A stretch of 61,719 bases of DNA, from the NCBI RefSeq assembly GCF_001280005.1, contig NZ_LGDW01000336.1:1-61719 (forward strand), in the 5' to 3' direction. The notes beneath the pieces were generated by a model. That model worked only from the letters and a program-made list of their open reading frames with translations, did not search any database and was not told the origin of the DNA. Position numbers and translations under genes: made by a program. Position 1 is the stretch's first letter. Each line of letters begins with the position of its first letter. This DNA is from Streptomyces sp. NRRL WC-3618 (GTDB lineage Bacteria > Actinomycetota > Actinomycetes > Streptomycetales > Streptomycetaceae). Below are positions 15,947 to 24,671 of the stretch, piece by piece.

Positions 15947-17389
15947 TCACGCCGGAGCGAACCGCACCCCCGCCACCCCCAGCTCGGCCCGTGTCAGCCG
16001 TACCCGTAGCCGCTCGCCCAGGGGCAGCGGAACCCCGTTGCCCTCGATCCTTGCCACCACCGCCGGAGTGTCCAACTGCACCGTCCCGATCGTGGGTCTG
16101 TGTTCCTCCACGTCCACCACGCAGCCCTCGAAGACCTCGCCCACCCTGTCCTTGAGCAGCGCCGCCTCGACGATGTCCACGCTGCCGCGTTCCGCCGCGC
16201 CCGCCCGTTGGCCGCCGGCCGCCATCTCCTTGGGGAGTGCGTCCAGGGCCGCCGACACCCAGTCGGGCAGGGGCTGTTCGGCTACGGCGGCCAGGCAGAT
16301 CTCCGAGGCGTACCGGTCGGCGAGGCGGCGTAGTGGGGCCGTGCAGTGGGCGTAGGGGGCCGCTACGGCCGAGTGGGTCGTGATGTCCGGCAGGGCGCCG
16401 TCATGGAACACCGTGTAGCCCGCGCCTCTCAGCAGCGTCGTGCACTCCTGGAGGAAGGCCGCGTGGTGGGGGCGGTGGGGGTCCAGGGAGCGGATCAGGG
16501 CCGCGTACGACACGTGGTGCGGCCAGTCGATGTGCAGGGCCTGGGCGGTGCGGCGCAGGCGGCCGACGGCGCCGTCCGGGGCGGCGGGGAGCGTGCGGAG
16601 CACTCCCGTGCCGTGCGTCAGCATCAGGTCGGCCGCCGCCATGCCGGTGAGGAGGGAGAGTTGCGCGTTCCAGCCCTCGGCGGGGAGCGGGGCGCGGTAC
16701 GTGAGGGTGTAGGTGTGCGCGTTCTCGACGATCTCCTGTTCGGGAACGTTCAGGGAGATTCCGCCGCGTTCGATTTCGAGGCGTTCCCGGGCCTCGCCGA
16801 TGTCCTTGAGGAGGGCCAGCGGCTCCTCCGCGGTGCCGGCGTCGAGCCTGCGCTGTACGTCCTCGTAGTCGAGTTTGGCGCGGCTGCGTACGAGGGCCCG
16901 GTGGACGTCGGCGGTGACGGTGCGGCCGTCCGCGTCCAGGTCGATCGTCCAGAGGGCGGCCGGGCGGGTTCGGCCGGGGAGGAGGCTCGCCGCGTCCTCG
17001 CCCAGTACCGGTGGGTGCAGTGGGGTCTTCCCGTCCGGGAAGTACAGGGTGGTGACCCGGCGATGCGTCTCCTTGTCCAGCGGTCCGCCGGGTACGACGA
17101 AGGCGGCGACGTCCGCGATGGCGTACCGGACGCGGAAGCCGCCGCCCGGGCGGCGGGACAGGTGCATCGCCTGGTCGAGGTCCGTGGAGGTGGGCGGGTC
17201 GATCGTGAGGAACGGGATGTCCGTGGCGTCCCTCGCCGGGAGGGCGGGGAGCCTGGCCGCCCGCTCCGCCTCGGCCAGTACGGCCGGCGGGAAGCTGTCG
17301 GGGACACCCAGTTCGGTGCGCAGCGCGGTGAGGGCGGCCCGGAGGGGGGCTTCGGGGGCGCCGGTCACGCGGATGTGGCGGCGGGGCAT
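15947..17389 (-). CDS. RNB-domain (RNase II/R type) ribonuclease
   Basis: A 480-residue protein covering an RNB catalytic domain: IDPPTSTDLDQAMHLSRR with its metal-binding aspartates, AIADVAAFVVPGG, YFPDGKTPLHPPVL, then YAHCTAPLRRLADRY near the C-terminus. It lacks the N-terminal cold-shock domains of RNase R and has only a short C-terminal beta region, as in the stand-alone actinobacterial form. It would degrade RNA 3' to 5'. The start is set at ATG 17389 (MPRRHIRVTG); the open frame upstream to 17707 reads through the divergent promoter and lacks a site. It diverges from yaaA. Confidence 0.9.
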   Translation of the reverse strand: MPRRHIRVTGAPEAPLRAALTALRTELGVPDSFPPAVLAEAERAARLPALPARDATDIPFLTIDPPTSTDLDQAMHLSRRPGGGFRVRYAIADVAAFVVPGGPLDKETHRRVTTLYFPDGKTPLHPPVLGEDAASLLPGRTRPAALWTIDLDADGRTVTADVHRALVRSRAKLDYEDVQRRLDAGTAEEPLALLKDIGEARERLEIERGGISLNVPEQEIVENAHTYTLTYRAPLPAEGWNAQLSLLTGMAAADLMLTHGTGVLRTLPAAPDGAVGRLRRTAQALHIDWPHHVSYAALIRSLDPHRPHHAAFLQECTTLLRGAGYTVFHDGALPDITTHSAVAAPYAHCTAPLRRLADRYASEICLAAVAEQPLPDWVSAALDALPKEMAAGGQRAGAAERGSVDIVEAALLKDRVGEVFEGCVVDVEEHRPTIGTVQLDTPAVVARIEGNGVPLPLGERLRVRLTRAELGVAGVRFAPA

Positions 17390-17486
17390 GGAACGAGCGT
17401 AGGCACAATCCGGCGGGCCCGCCTCACCACGCTCACCACGTAATCTGACGCGAGTCCGCGCCGCGTACCCGTTGGGAGAAATCACC

Positions 17487-18269
17487 GTGCTCGTCCTGCT
17501 GCCCCCCTCCGAAGGCAAGGCCGCTTCGGGGCGCGGCGCCCCGCTGAAGCTGGAGTCGCTGTCCTTGCCGGGGCTGACCGCTGCCCGTGAGGCGGTGCTC
17601 GGGGAGCTTGTCGAGCTGTGCGTCGGGGACGAGGACAAGGCGCGCGAGGTGCTGGGGCTCAGTGAGGGGCTGCGGGGTGAGGTCGCCAAGAACGTCGGCC
17701 TGCTCACGGCCGGCGCGCGGCCCGCCGGGCAGGTCTACACGGGGGTGCTGTACGACGCCCTCGACCTCGCGTCTCTCGACGCCGCCGCGAAGAGGCGGGC
17801 CGCGCGGTCGTTGCTCGTCTTCTCGGGGCTGTGGGGCGCCGTCCGGGTCACGGACCGTATCCCCTCGTACCGCTGCTCGATGGGTGTGCGGCTGCCCGGG
17901 ATCGGCGCGCTGGCCGCGCACTGGCGGGATCCGATGGCCGCCGTCCTGCCCGAGGCGGCCGGTGACGGGCTGGTTCTCGATCTGCGGTCCTCCGCCTATA
18001 CGGGGGCCTGGAAGCCGAAGGGGGAGGTTGCCGGGCGGACGGCGACCGTGCGGGTGCTGCACGCGCCGACCCGGAAAGTCGTCAGCCACTTCAACAAGGC
18101 GACCAAGGGGCGGATCGTGCGGAGTCTGGTGAGCGCGGGTGCGGTGCCCTCCGGGCCGGGGGAGCTGGTGGAGGCGTTGCGGGATCTCGGGTATGTGGTG
18201 GAGTTCGAGGCACCGAGGAGGTCGGGGGCGGCGTGGGAGCTTGATGTGCTGGTGGACGAGATTCACTGA
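17487..18269 (+). CDS. yaaA: YaaA / DUF328 peroxide-stress family protein
   Basis: A 260-residue protein beginning VLVLLPPSEGKA, the diagnostic start of this family. Further conserved blocks are KNVGLLTAGARPAGQVYTGVLYDALD, LVFSGLWGAVRVTDRIPSYR and HFNKATKGRIVRSL. In E. coli YaaA limits intracellular iron and DNA damage during hydrogen peroxide stress. GTG 17487 is chosen because GGGAGAA lies six bases upstream. KDPG aldolase follows on the same strand after a 160-base gap that holds a dispersed repeat, so they are probably separate units. Confidence 0.9.
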   Translation: MLVLLPPSEGKAASGRGAPLKLESLSLPGLTAAREAVLGELVELCVGDEDKAREVLGLSEGLRGEVAKNVGLLTAGARPAGQVYTGVLYDALDLASLDAAAKRRAARSLLVFSGLWGAVRVTDRIPSYRCSMGVRLPGIGALAAHWRDPMAAVLPEAAGDGLVLDLRSSAYTGAWKPKGEVAGRTATVRVLHAPTRKVVSHFNKATKGRIVRSLVSAGAVPSGPGELVEALRDLGYVVEFEAPRRSGAAWELDVLVDEIH

Positions 18270-18325
18270 AAGGCGCTCCGCGAGGGGGGGCGCTGTGTTG
18301 TTCGTTGTTCGGCGTCTGCTGCGCC

Positions 18326-18359
18326 GCTGTGGCTTGTCGCGCGGTTCACCGCCCCCCTG
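18326..18359 (+). repeat. Dispersed intergenic repeat, single copy
   Basis: GCTGTGGCTTGTCGCGC followed by a GTTC...CCGCCCCCCTG segment matches the core of the 110-bp array at 32.5-32.9 kb and, inverted, the copies at 61.5-61.7 kb. It lies between yaaA and the aldolase gene. Confidence 0.7.
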
Positions 18360-18429
18360 ACAGGGCGCCCTATTGCAGCATATGCAACGCCCTTTGCGCA
18401 GCCTGCAAACGCCGGGCAGGATGAGGCTC

Positions 18430-19080
18430 ATGCCGAGCCCCTCCGTGCCCTTCCCCTCCGTGCACTTCCCCTCCGTTCTCGATCTCGCGCCCGTCGTCCC
18501 CGTGGTCGTCGTCGAGGAGCTGGCCGACGCCGTGCCGCTCGCTCGTGCGCTCGTCGCCGGGGGGCTGCCCGCCATCGAGGTCACCCTGCGTACGCCCGTC
18601 GCGCTCGACGCCATCCGGGCTGTCGCCGATGCCGTTCCGGACGCGGTGGTCGGCGCGGGCACCCTCATTTCGCCGGCGCAGGTGTCCGACGTCGTCGCCG
18701 CCGGGGCCCGTTTTCTCGTCAGCCCGGGGTGGACCGACGTACTGCTGGAGTCCATGCGGGCGTCCGGTGTGCCGTTTCTGCCCGGGGTGTCGACCGCGTC
18801 GGAGGTCGTCGCGCTGTTGGAGCGTGGGGTGCGGGAGATGAAGTTCTTCCCGGCCGAGGCGGCGGGCGGCACCGCGTATCTGAAGGCCCTGTCCGGGCCG
18901 CTTCCCCAGGCCCGGTTCTGCCCGACCGGGGGGATCGGCCCCGCGAACGCGCCCGAGTATCTCGCGCTGCCCAACGTCGGCTGTGTGGGCGGGAGTTGGA
19001 TGCTTCCGGCGGATGCGATCGCCGCGCGCGACTGGGACCGGGTCGAGGCGCTGGCCCGTCAGGCGTCCACTCTCAAATGA
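18430..19080 (+). CDS. eda: KDPG/KHG aldolase (2-dehydro-3-deoxy-phosphogluconate aldolase)
   Basis: A 216-residue protein of the single-domain class I aldolase family that splits 2-keto-3-deoxy-6-phosphogluconate into pyruvate and glyceraldehyde 3-phosphate. Seen are PVVPVVVVEELADAVPLA, IEVTLRTPVALDAI with the catalytic Glu, VGAGTLISPAQ, FLPGVSTASEV, the Schiff-base lysine in REMKFFPAEAAGG and CPTGGIGPANAPEYL. ATG 18430 is preferred; in-frame starts at 18373 and 18421 lack correct ribosome-site spacing. It converges on the RNase H gene with only ten bases between stops. No dehydratase partner is visible nearby. Confidence 0.9.
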   Translation: MPSPSVPFPSVHFPSVLDLAPVVPVVVVEELADAVPLARALVAGGLPAIEVTLRTPVALDAIRAVADAVPDAVVGAGTLISPAQVSDVVAAGARFLVSPGWTDVLLESMRASGVPFLPGVSTASEVVALLERGVREMKFFPAEAAGGTAYLKALSGPLPQARFCPTGGIGPANAPEYLALPNVGCVGGSWMLPADAIAARDWDRVEALARQASTLK

Positions 19081-19090
19081 TCAACAGCGC

Positions 19091-20251
19091 TCAGCGCAGG
19101 TGGGACGTGTCGTTGAAGAGCCGCACGCTCGCGTTGCCGTCCCGGTAGTACGCCACCGCCGACAGTGAGGCCGCCGAGAGTTCCATACGGAACAGGGACT
19201 CGGGCGGGGCGCCCAGGGCCAGGCGGATGAGGGTCTTGATCGGGGTCACGTGGGTGACCAGCAGGACCGTACGGCCCGCGTGGGCCGCGATCAGCTTGTC
19301 GCGGGTGACGGCCATCCGGCGTGCGGTCGCCGCGAAGCTCTCGCCGCCGCCCGTCGGTTCGGCCTTCGGGGAGGTCAGCCAGGCGTTCATGTCGTCCGGG
19401 TAGCGCTCGCGCACCTCGCCGAAGGTCAGGCCCTCCCACGCGCCGAAGTCCGTCTCGCGCAGGCCGTCGTCGACGGTCACGTCGAGGCCGAGGCGGGTCG
19501 CCACGGCCTCGGCGGTCTGGCGGGTGCGGGCCAGCGGGGAGGCGATGATCGCCTCGATCGTGCCGCGCCGGGCCAGGGACTCCGCCACGCGTTCGGCCTG
19601 GTCCCGGCCCACGTCGGAGAGGGACGGGTCGGTGCCGCCGCTGCCCGAGAAGCGCTTCTGGGGGGTCAGGGGGGTCTCACCGTGGCGCAGGAGGACGAAC
19701 GTCGCGGGCGGGCCGAGGTCGGCGGGCGCCGACCAGCCGGTGGCCACCTTCGTGGCGGCGCCGGTGTCCGCGTCGGCGGCAGTGGAGGTGGGGCCCGCGT
19801 CCAGCTCCGCCGTCGACGTCGACGCCGACCACTGTTCGCCGCGCTTGCCCGCGTCCATCGCCTCGTTCGCCAAGCGGTCCGCGTGCTTGTTCTCCCCGCG
19901 CGGGATCCACTCGTACGTCACCTGTCCGACGACCGAGAACACCCGTGCCGCCTCCGCCGCCAGGGGCTTCATGTCCGGGTGCTTGATCTTCCAGCGGCCG
20001 GACATCTGCTCGACGACCAGCTTGGAGTCCATCCGGACGTGGACGGTGGCGTTCGGGTCCAGCTGGTGGGCGGCGCGCAGGCCGGCGACCAGGCCCCGGT
20101 ACTCGGCGACGTTGTTCGTGGCGATGCCGATGTACTCGGCCGCCTCCACCAGCGTCTCGCCCGTGGCCGCGTCGATGACGACCGAGCCGTAGCCCGCGGG
20201 ACCCGGGTTGCCCCGGGAACCGCCGTCGGCCTCGACGATGAACTCCCGCAC
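19091..20251 (-). CDS. Bifunctional RNase HI / acid phosphatase (CobC-like)
   Basis: A 386-residue two-domain protein. The N-terminal RNase HI domain (residues 1-140) has EADGGSRGNPGPAGYG, NVAEYRGLVAGL, HVRMDSKLVVEQ and ENKHADRLANEA carrying the four catalytic acids. The C-terminal phosphoglycerate-mutase-fold domain (about 180-386) has VLLRHGETPLT and VTHVTPIKTLI. In actinomycetes this fusion degrades RNA of RNA:DNA hybrids and has alpha-ribazole phosphatase activity. A low-complexity linker separates the domains. It is the third gene of the Nif3 / zinc-ribbon / RNase H operon, 55 bases after the zinc-ribbon gene. Confidence 0.95.
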   Translation of the reverse strand: MREFIVEADGGSRGNPGPAGYGSVVIDAATGETLVEAAEYIGIATNNVAEYRGLVAGLRAAHQLDPNATVHVRMDSKLVVEQMSGRWKIKHPDMKPLAAEAARVFSVVGQVTYEWIPRGENKHADRLANEAMDAGKRGEQWSASTSTAELDAGPTSTAADADTGAATKVATGWSAPADLGPPATFVLLRHGETPLTPQKRFSGSGGTDPSLSDVGRDQAERVAESLARRGTIEAIIASPLARTRQTAEAVATRLGLDVTVDDGLRETDFGAWEGLTFGEVRERYPDDMNAWLTSPKAEPTGGGESFAATARRMAVTRDKLIAAHAGRTVLLVTHVTPIKTLIRLALGAPPESLFRMELSAASLSAVAYYRDGNASVRLFNDTSHLR

Positions 20252-20306
20252 GCCACTTGCTCCTTGCTGAACCGCGCTGAACTGGCAGACCGGAAAGACC
20301 GCCGGC

Positions 20307-21050
20307 CTACAGACCCGACTCCGACGTGCGCACCAGGATGCGGCGGCAGTTCTCGCAGCGCAGTACAGCGTCGCGGGGAGCGGCCTTCACCTCGTTGACC
20401 TCGGTGATGTTCAGCTCCAGGCGGCAGCCCTCGCAACGGCGCTGGTAGAGGCGGGCGGCGCCGACTCCGCCCTGCTGAAGGCGCAGCTTGTCGTACAGCT
20501 TGAGGAGGTCGTCGGGCACCGAACCCGCGATGACCTCGCGCTCCTTGGTCGCCGTGGCCACCTCACCGGCGAGGGATTCGTACGCCGCCTCGCGCCGCGC
20601 GGTCGCGTCGTCGATCTTGCCCTGGACGGCGCCGACCCGCTCGGTCAGCTCGGCGACCCGCTCCTGCGCGGACTCCCGGCGCTCCATGACCTCCAGGACG
20701 ATGTCCTCGAGGTCGCCCTGCCGCTTGGCGAGGGAGACGATCTCGCGCTGGAGGTTCTCCAGGTCCCTGGGCGAGCTGACGGCACCGGAGTCCAGGCGCT
20801 GCTGGTCGCGGGTGGCGCGCTGGCGCACCTGGTCCACGTCCTGCTCGGCCTTGGTCTGCTCGCGGCCGCAGTCGCTCTCCTCGGTCGTGGCGGCCACCAG
20901 CAGGTCGCGCAACTGCGTGAGGTCCTTGGTCAGCGACTCGATCTCGGCGTGCTCGGGCAGCGACTTGCGCTTGTGCGCGAGCTGCTGGAGGCGTACGTCG
21001 AGAGCCTGGACGTCGAGAAGTCGGATCTGGTCGGCGGGCTCGGCGTTCAG
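20307..21050 (-). CDS. Coiled-coil zinc-ribbon protein (CT398 / HP0958 type)
   Basis: A 247-residue protein made of a long two-stranded coiled coil (about residues 5-190, heptads rich in Glu, Arg and Gln) and a C-terminal zinc ribbon with CEGC and CENC. The family binds nucleic acid or partner proteins; its actinobacterial role is unsettled. Codon use and homology extend upstream of the first ATG-type start to a CTG at 21050 that overlaps the Nif3 stop (CTGA), giving LNAEPADQIRLLDVQALD. Initiation at CTG by coupling is inferred; otherwise the protein lacks its usual N-terminus. Confidence 0.82.
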   Translation of the reverse strand: MNAEPADQIRLLDVQALDVRLQQLAHKRKSLPEHAEIESLTKDLTQLRDLLVAATTEESDCGREQTKAEQDVDQVRQRATRDQQRLDSGAVSSPRDLENLQREIVSLAKRQGDLEDIVLEVMERRESAQERVAELTERVGAVQGKIDDATARREAAYESLAGEVATATKEREVIAGSVPDDLLKLYDKLRLQQGGVGAARLYQRRCEGCRLELNITEVNEVKAAPRDAVLRCENCRRILVRTSESGL

Positions 21051-21904
21051 TTGGGGGCTCCCAGTGCTTCAGAGGTGGTGGTGGACGCCGCGTGGGCGGT
21101 CCAGGGGTCGGTGACCGTGGCGGAGACATGGACCCGAAGGCCCCATCCGTTCCGGTCGGAGATCTGGTCGAGCTCGGCGGCGGCCAGCTCGCACCAGGGC
21201 CACTCGGTGGCCCAGTGCGCCGCGTCGAGCAGCGCGAGGGGGCTGTGCGCACGCGCTTCGGACACCGGGTGGTGGCGCAGGTCCGCGGTGAGGAAGGCGT
21301 CGACACCGGCCGCGCGTACGTCGTCGAAGAGACTGTCGCCCGAGCCGCCGCTGACGGCGACCGTCCGGACGAGGGCCTCGGGGTCGCCGGCGACCCGGAT
21401 GCCCTGCGCGGTCGCGGGCAGCCGTTCGGCGGCGCGGGCCGCGAACTCGCGGACGGTCAGCGGATGGTCCAGCTCGCAGACCCGGCCGAGGCCACGCCGG
21501 CCGGCGGGGTCGGAGGGGTCCGGTACGAGCGGTCGTACGACGCGCAGGTCGAGGGCGCCCGCGAGGGCGTCGCTGACTCCGGGATCGGCGCGGTCGGCGT
21601 TGGTGTGGGCGACGTGGAGGGCGACGTCGTGCTTGATGAGGGTGTGCACGACCCGGCCCTTGAAGGTGTCCGCCGCGACCGTGGTCGTCCCGCGCAGATA
21701 GAGCGGGTGGTGGGTGACCAGCAGGTCGGCGCCCAGCTTCACGGCTTCGTCGACGATGTCCTGGACGGGGTCCACGGCGAACAGGACCCGGGAGACCTCC
21801 TGGTCGGGGTCGCCCACGACCGTGCCGACCGCGTCCCAGGACTCGGCCCGCTCGGGGGGCCACAGGGCGTCCAGCGCGGCGATGACTTCAGACAGACGAG
21901 GCAC
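21047..21904 (-). CDS. Nif3-like dinuclear metal centre protein
   Basis: A 285-residue Nif3/YbgI-family (GTP cyclohydrolase I type 2 / NIF3) protein. Metal-ligand motifs are LLVTHHPLYLRG, HVAHTNADRADPG and ALLDAAHWATEW. The family forms hexameric rings with two metals per subunit; its reaction is not established. ATG 21904 starts MPRLSEVIAALDALWP, the standard N-terminus. It is the first gene of a three-gene minus-strand operon typical of Streptomyces, and its stop overlaps the presumed CTG start of the zinc-ribbon gene. Confidence 0.93.
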   Translation of the reverse strand: MPRLSEVIAALDALWPPERAESWDAVGTVVGDPDQEVSRVLFAVDPVQDIVDEAVKLGADLLVTHHPLYLRGTTTVAADTFKGRVVHTLIKHDVALHVAHTNADRADPGVSDALAGALDLRVVRPLVPDPSDPAGRRGLGRVCELDHPLTVREFAARAAERLPATAQGIRVAGDPEALVRTVAVSGGSGDSLFDDVRAAGVDAFLTADLRHHPVSEARAHSPLALLDAAHWATEWPWCELAAAELDQISDRNGWGLRVHVSATVTDPWTAHAASTTTSEALGAPN

Positions 21905-22100
21905 AACGCCAGGCTACCTGGCTGCCCTGTGCGCCTGAACCGGCGCCGCTCTCGGCCGCCCCTTCACACCCCGGCCAGCACACACGCCACCTTTTCCTCA
22001 GGCGAATCGTTACTTGGCCATCCTTATGTGTGAAATGCCTGTTGCCGACCCCCCGTCTGCGCGGGCGAAAACTACTTTCGTCGCCGGAGGTGACCGATCG

Positions 22101-23339
22101 ATGACGGCCTGTGCGATCGAACCCGCGGTGGGGTCCCCGCGGACTGAGTGCGCGATCACGGCGGACGGGGCCTACGCGGCCCGGCTCGCACGCATCGGCG
22201 ACTCCTGGTTCCCGGAGCGCTGGACGCTCGACGGGCCCGAGCCGTACGCCGTGCCGCTGCCCGGCAACCAGCCGGAGGAGCCCGGTACACAGGTGCTGCC
22301 GATGGGCGACGGGCGCGTCCTCATCCACCGCCCGATCGACGGCCGGCACACCTTCGCGCTGCTCTACCCGACCGGCCCCGGCACCGGCGAACTCCCCCTC
22401 GGCGCCGTCGAGTGCGCCGACCCCGGCACCCCGCTGCGGCTGCTGCCCCCGGCTCCGGGCGGCGACCGCGCGTACGCCCTCACCCTGGGCCGGCGTTCGA
22501 CGACGGTGTGGCTAGTGGCGGGCGGCGCCTTCGGGCCCGAGTACGTCGCGGAGGTCCCCGGTCGCTGTTCGGGCGGGGTCTGGCTGGACCGCACGGGCCG
22601 ACTGCTCGCCCTGGACCGGGAGGTCGGGGGGCGCACGAAGGCGGTCGTGGTCGACCTGGAGCGCGACGGCGAGGTGTCGCCGCTGCTCCAGATCTCGGCG
22701 GACAGCAACGACCGGCTGCTGCTCGCGGACGCGGACAGCGGGCTGCTGCTGATCGGCTCGGACGCGCCCTCGGCCGGGGGGCAGGAACGGTTGGGCTGGG
22801 GGGTGCTGGGCAGCACGCTGCCGGTGCGTTTCCCGGAGTCCCTGCGGATCGACGGGTGCGCGCTCACGCCGTTCGCGATCCAGCCCGGTCAGGTGCTGAC
22901 GCCGGAGAGCTGCGGGGTGGCCCTGCGGGTCCAGGGTCCGGCGGGGAGCTGGGTGGGGGTGTGGCGGCCCTCCGCGCGACAGCTGCGGCACTTCCCGGCG
23001 CCGCAGGGGTGGCTGCCGGGGGTCGGGCTGTGGAGCAGGGACGGGGAGCTTCAACTGCCCTACGCGACGGGCGAGGTGCCGTGCGGGGTGGTTCGGGTGC
23101 GGGCAGCGGAGGTCGAGGTGAGGGCGGAGGACGCGGCTTCGGGAGCATTGACGGGGGCGGGAGCGGGAGCGGTGACAGGGGCGGGGGCCGGGACTCGGAT
23201 CGAGACCGGTCCGGTGGTGGGTCCCGCGGCGCCTGTCGCCGCGGCCCGGCCCGTGCCCCTGCAGCAGGCTCCGCTGGGGCGGGTCGTGACGAAGACCGGG
23301 AAGCCCGGTAACGAACTGGCGAAGCTTGTAACGAACTAA
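22101..23339 (+). CDS. Hypothetical protein, probable beta-propeller-like, Streptomyces-type
   Basis: A 412-residue soluble protein that I do not recognise as a named family. It has repeated short beta-strand-like segments (ITADGAYAARLARIGD, VLIHRPIDGRHTFALLYP, GGVWLDRTGRLLALDRE, DADSGLLLIGSD), suggesting a propeller, and an Ala/Gly-rich tail (GALTGAGAGAVTGAGAGT). No signal peptide or membrane segment is seen. ATG 22101 is preferred because GGAGGT at 22086-22091 precedes it; an in-frame start at 22014 lies further upstream. It is divergent from the Nif3 operon. Confidence 0.75.
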   Translation: MTACAIEPAVGSPRTECAITADGAYAARLARIGDSWFPERWTLDGPEPYAVPLPGNQPEEPGTQVLPMGDGRVLIHRPIDGRHTFALLYPTGPGTGELPLGAVECADPGTPLRLLPPAPGGDRAYALTLGRRSTTVWLVAGGAFGPEYVAEVPGRCSGGVWLDRTGRLLALDREVGGRTKAVVVDLERDGEVSPLLQISADSNDRLLLADADSGLLLIGSDAPSAGGQERLGWGVLGSTLPVRFPESLRIDGCALTPFAIQPGQVLTPESCGVALRVQGPAGSWVGVWRPSARQLRHFPAPQGWLPGVGLWSRDGELQLPYATGEVPCGVVRVRAAEVEVRAEDAASGALTGAGAGAVTGAGAGTRIETGPVVGPAAPVAAARPVPLQQAPLGRVVTKTGKPGNELAKLVTN

Positions 23340-23436
23340 TCCCGGTCGGCGTGTGGGACTCGTGTCACCCCGAGGTGCGCCGGTTAAGATCACCCGGCTG
23401 TTAGAAGGATCATGTTGACGGGGTGAACACTTTCTG

Positions 23437-23622
23437 ATGAACGACACCAGCACCAGCACCATGCAGCCGCTGTCCGCCGACGCCCACGAGGCGAAGGGCC
23501 ACAGCGAGGGCTACGGCAGCGGCCGTGGCAGACACCGGGGTCAGATCGCGATCCACAACGACGAGACCACCCCGCACGGCCGTCACCGCAAGCCGTCCGA
23601 GCAGGCCGAGAACAGGGTCTGA
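23437..23622 (+). CDS. Small hydrophilic protein, unknown function
   Basis: A 61-residue basic, Gly/His/Arg-rich protein (GEGY-like GSGRGRHRGQIAIHNDE, then TPHGRHRKPSEQ). It has no membrane segment or recognised domain. The composition is not that of a frame shadow, and a terminator follows directly after the stop, which supports it as a real short gene. The ribosome site before ATG 23437 is weak. Confidence 0.6.
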   Translation: MNDTSTSTMQPLSADAHEAKGHSEGYGSGRGRHRGQIAIHNDETTPHGRHRKPSEQAENRV

Positions 23623-23640
23623 CGGTACGTCACGTGACGT

Positions 23641-23678
23641 GCGGCCCCGCCCGGTCGGTTACGGGCGGGGCCGCTTTT
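23641..23678 (+). terminator. Intrinsic terminator between convergent genes
   Basis: A 12-bp perfect stem GCGGCCCCGCCC / GGGCGGGGCCGC encloses a ten-base loop and is followed by TTTT. It ends the unit of the small protein and faces the SDR gene end. Confidence 0.85.
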
Positions 23679-23699
23679 CCGTCTCCTGTCAGCCTCCTG

Positions 23700-24662
23700 T
23701 CAGCCGCGCCTGAGACCGAGCACCTCCGCCGCCGCGAAGGTCTCCCCGGCGGGCCGCTCCGCGTAGTGCGGGGTGAGCAGCGCGTCCAGTTCGTCGTAGG
23801 TGAAGGTGTCCTGCTTGCTGTCGAACTTGGCGGCCACCCGTGGGCGTTCGACGACGGCGACCATCCCGCCGTGGACGACGAGCAGCTGTCCGTTGACGTG
23901 TTCGGCGGCCGGTGAGGCCAAGTAGCCGACGAGCGGGGCGACATGCTCGGGGGCGAGGGGGTCGAGGCCGCCCAGGCCGTTCTCCGGCTGCTCGAAGTCC
24001 CCGAAGACGTCCTCGGTCATCCGGGTCCGGGCGCGCGGGCAGATCGCGTTCGCCGTCACGCCGTACTTGGCGAGGGCGAGGGCCGTGGAGGTGGTCAGCC
24101 CGACGATTCCGCCTTTCGCGGCGGCGTAGTTGGGCTGGCCCGCTGATCCGGCGAGAAACGCCTCCGAGGACGTGTTCACGATCCGCCCGTACACCGGTTC
24201 GCCGGTCGCCTTGGCGCGGCCCCGCCAGTGCGAGGCGGCGAAGTGGGTCGTGTTGAAGTGTCCCTTGAGGTGAACCCGTATGACGGCGTCCCACTCCCCC
24301 TCCGTCATGGAGAAGACCATGCGGTCGCGCAGGATGCCCGCGTTGTTGACGAGGACGTCCAGCTTCCCGAACTCGGAGATCGCCAACTCCACCAGCTGAC
24401 CAGCCTGTTGGTGATCCGCCACGTCTCCGGTGTGGGCGAGGGCCGTACCGCCCGCCGCGCGGATCTCGGCGGCGACCTCCTCGGCGGGGGTGGCGGACGC
24501 CTCGCCGGAGCCGTCCCGGCCGCTCTGCCCGTAGTCGTTGACGACGACGGCCGCGCCGAGCCGGGCCAGTTCCAGTGCCTCGGCCCGGCCCAGACCGCGT
24601 CCGGCGCCGGTGACGATCGCGGCGAGTCCCTCAAGGGGAAGTGGCGGTGACAGTGGTGACAT
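23700..24662 (-). CDS. SDR dehydrogenase, HSD17B4-like (3R)-hydroxyacyl-CoA dehydrogenase
   Basis: A 320-residue classical short-chain dehydrogenase with a C-terminal extension. Seen are the NAD site VTGAGRGLGRAEAL, NNAGILRD, the catalytic Tyr/Lys in QPNYAAAKGGIVGL with Ser in VNTSSEA, and PRARTRMTEDVF. The length and FSMTEGEWDAVIRVHLKGHF resemble the dehydrogenase half of peroxisomal multifunctional enzyme 2 and mycobacterial Hsd4A-type enzymes of sterol side-chain beta-oxidation. It is the last gene of the MaoC / ADH / SDR operon, nine bases after ADH. The exact substrate is inferred from context. Confidence 0.85.
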   Translation of the reverse strand: MSPLSPPLPLEGLAAIVTGAGRGLGRAEALELARLGAAVVVNDYGQSGRDGSGEASATPAEEVAAEIRAAGGTALAHTGDVADHQQAGQLVELAISEFGKLDVLVNNAGILRDRMVFSMTEGEWDAVIRVHLKGHFNTTHFAASHWRGRAKATGEPVYGRIVNTSSEAFLAGSAGQPNYAAAKGGIVGLTTSTALALAKYGVTANAICPRARTRMTEDVFGDFEQPENGLGGLDPLAPEHVAPLVGYLASPAAEHVNGQLLVVHGGMVAVVERPRVAAKFDSKQDTFTYDELDALLTPHYAERPAGETFAAAEVLGLRRG

Positions 24663-24671
24663 CGGCGCCCC

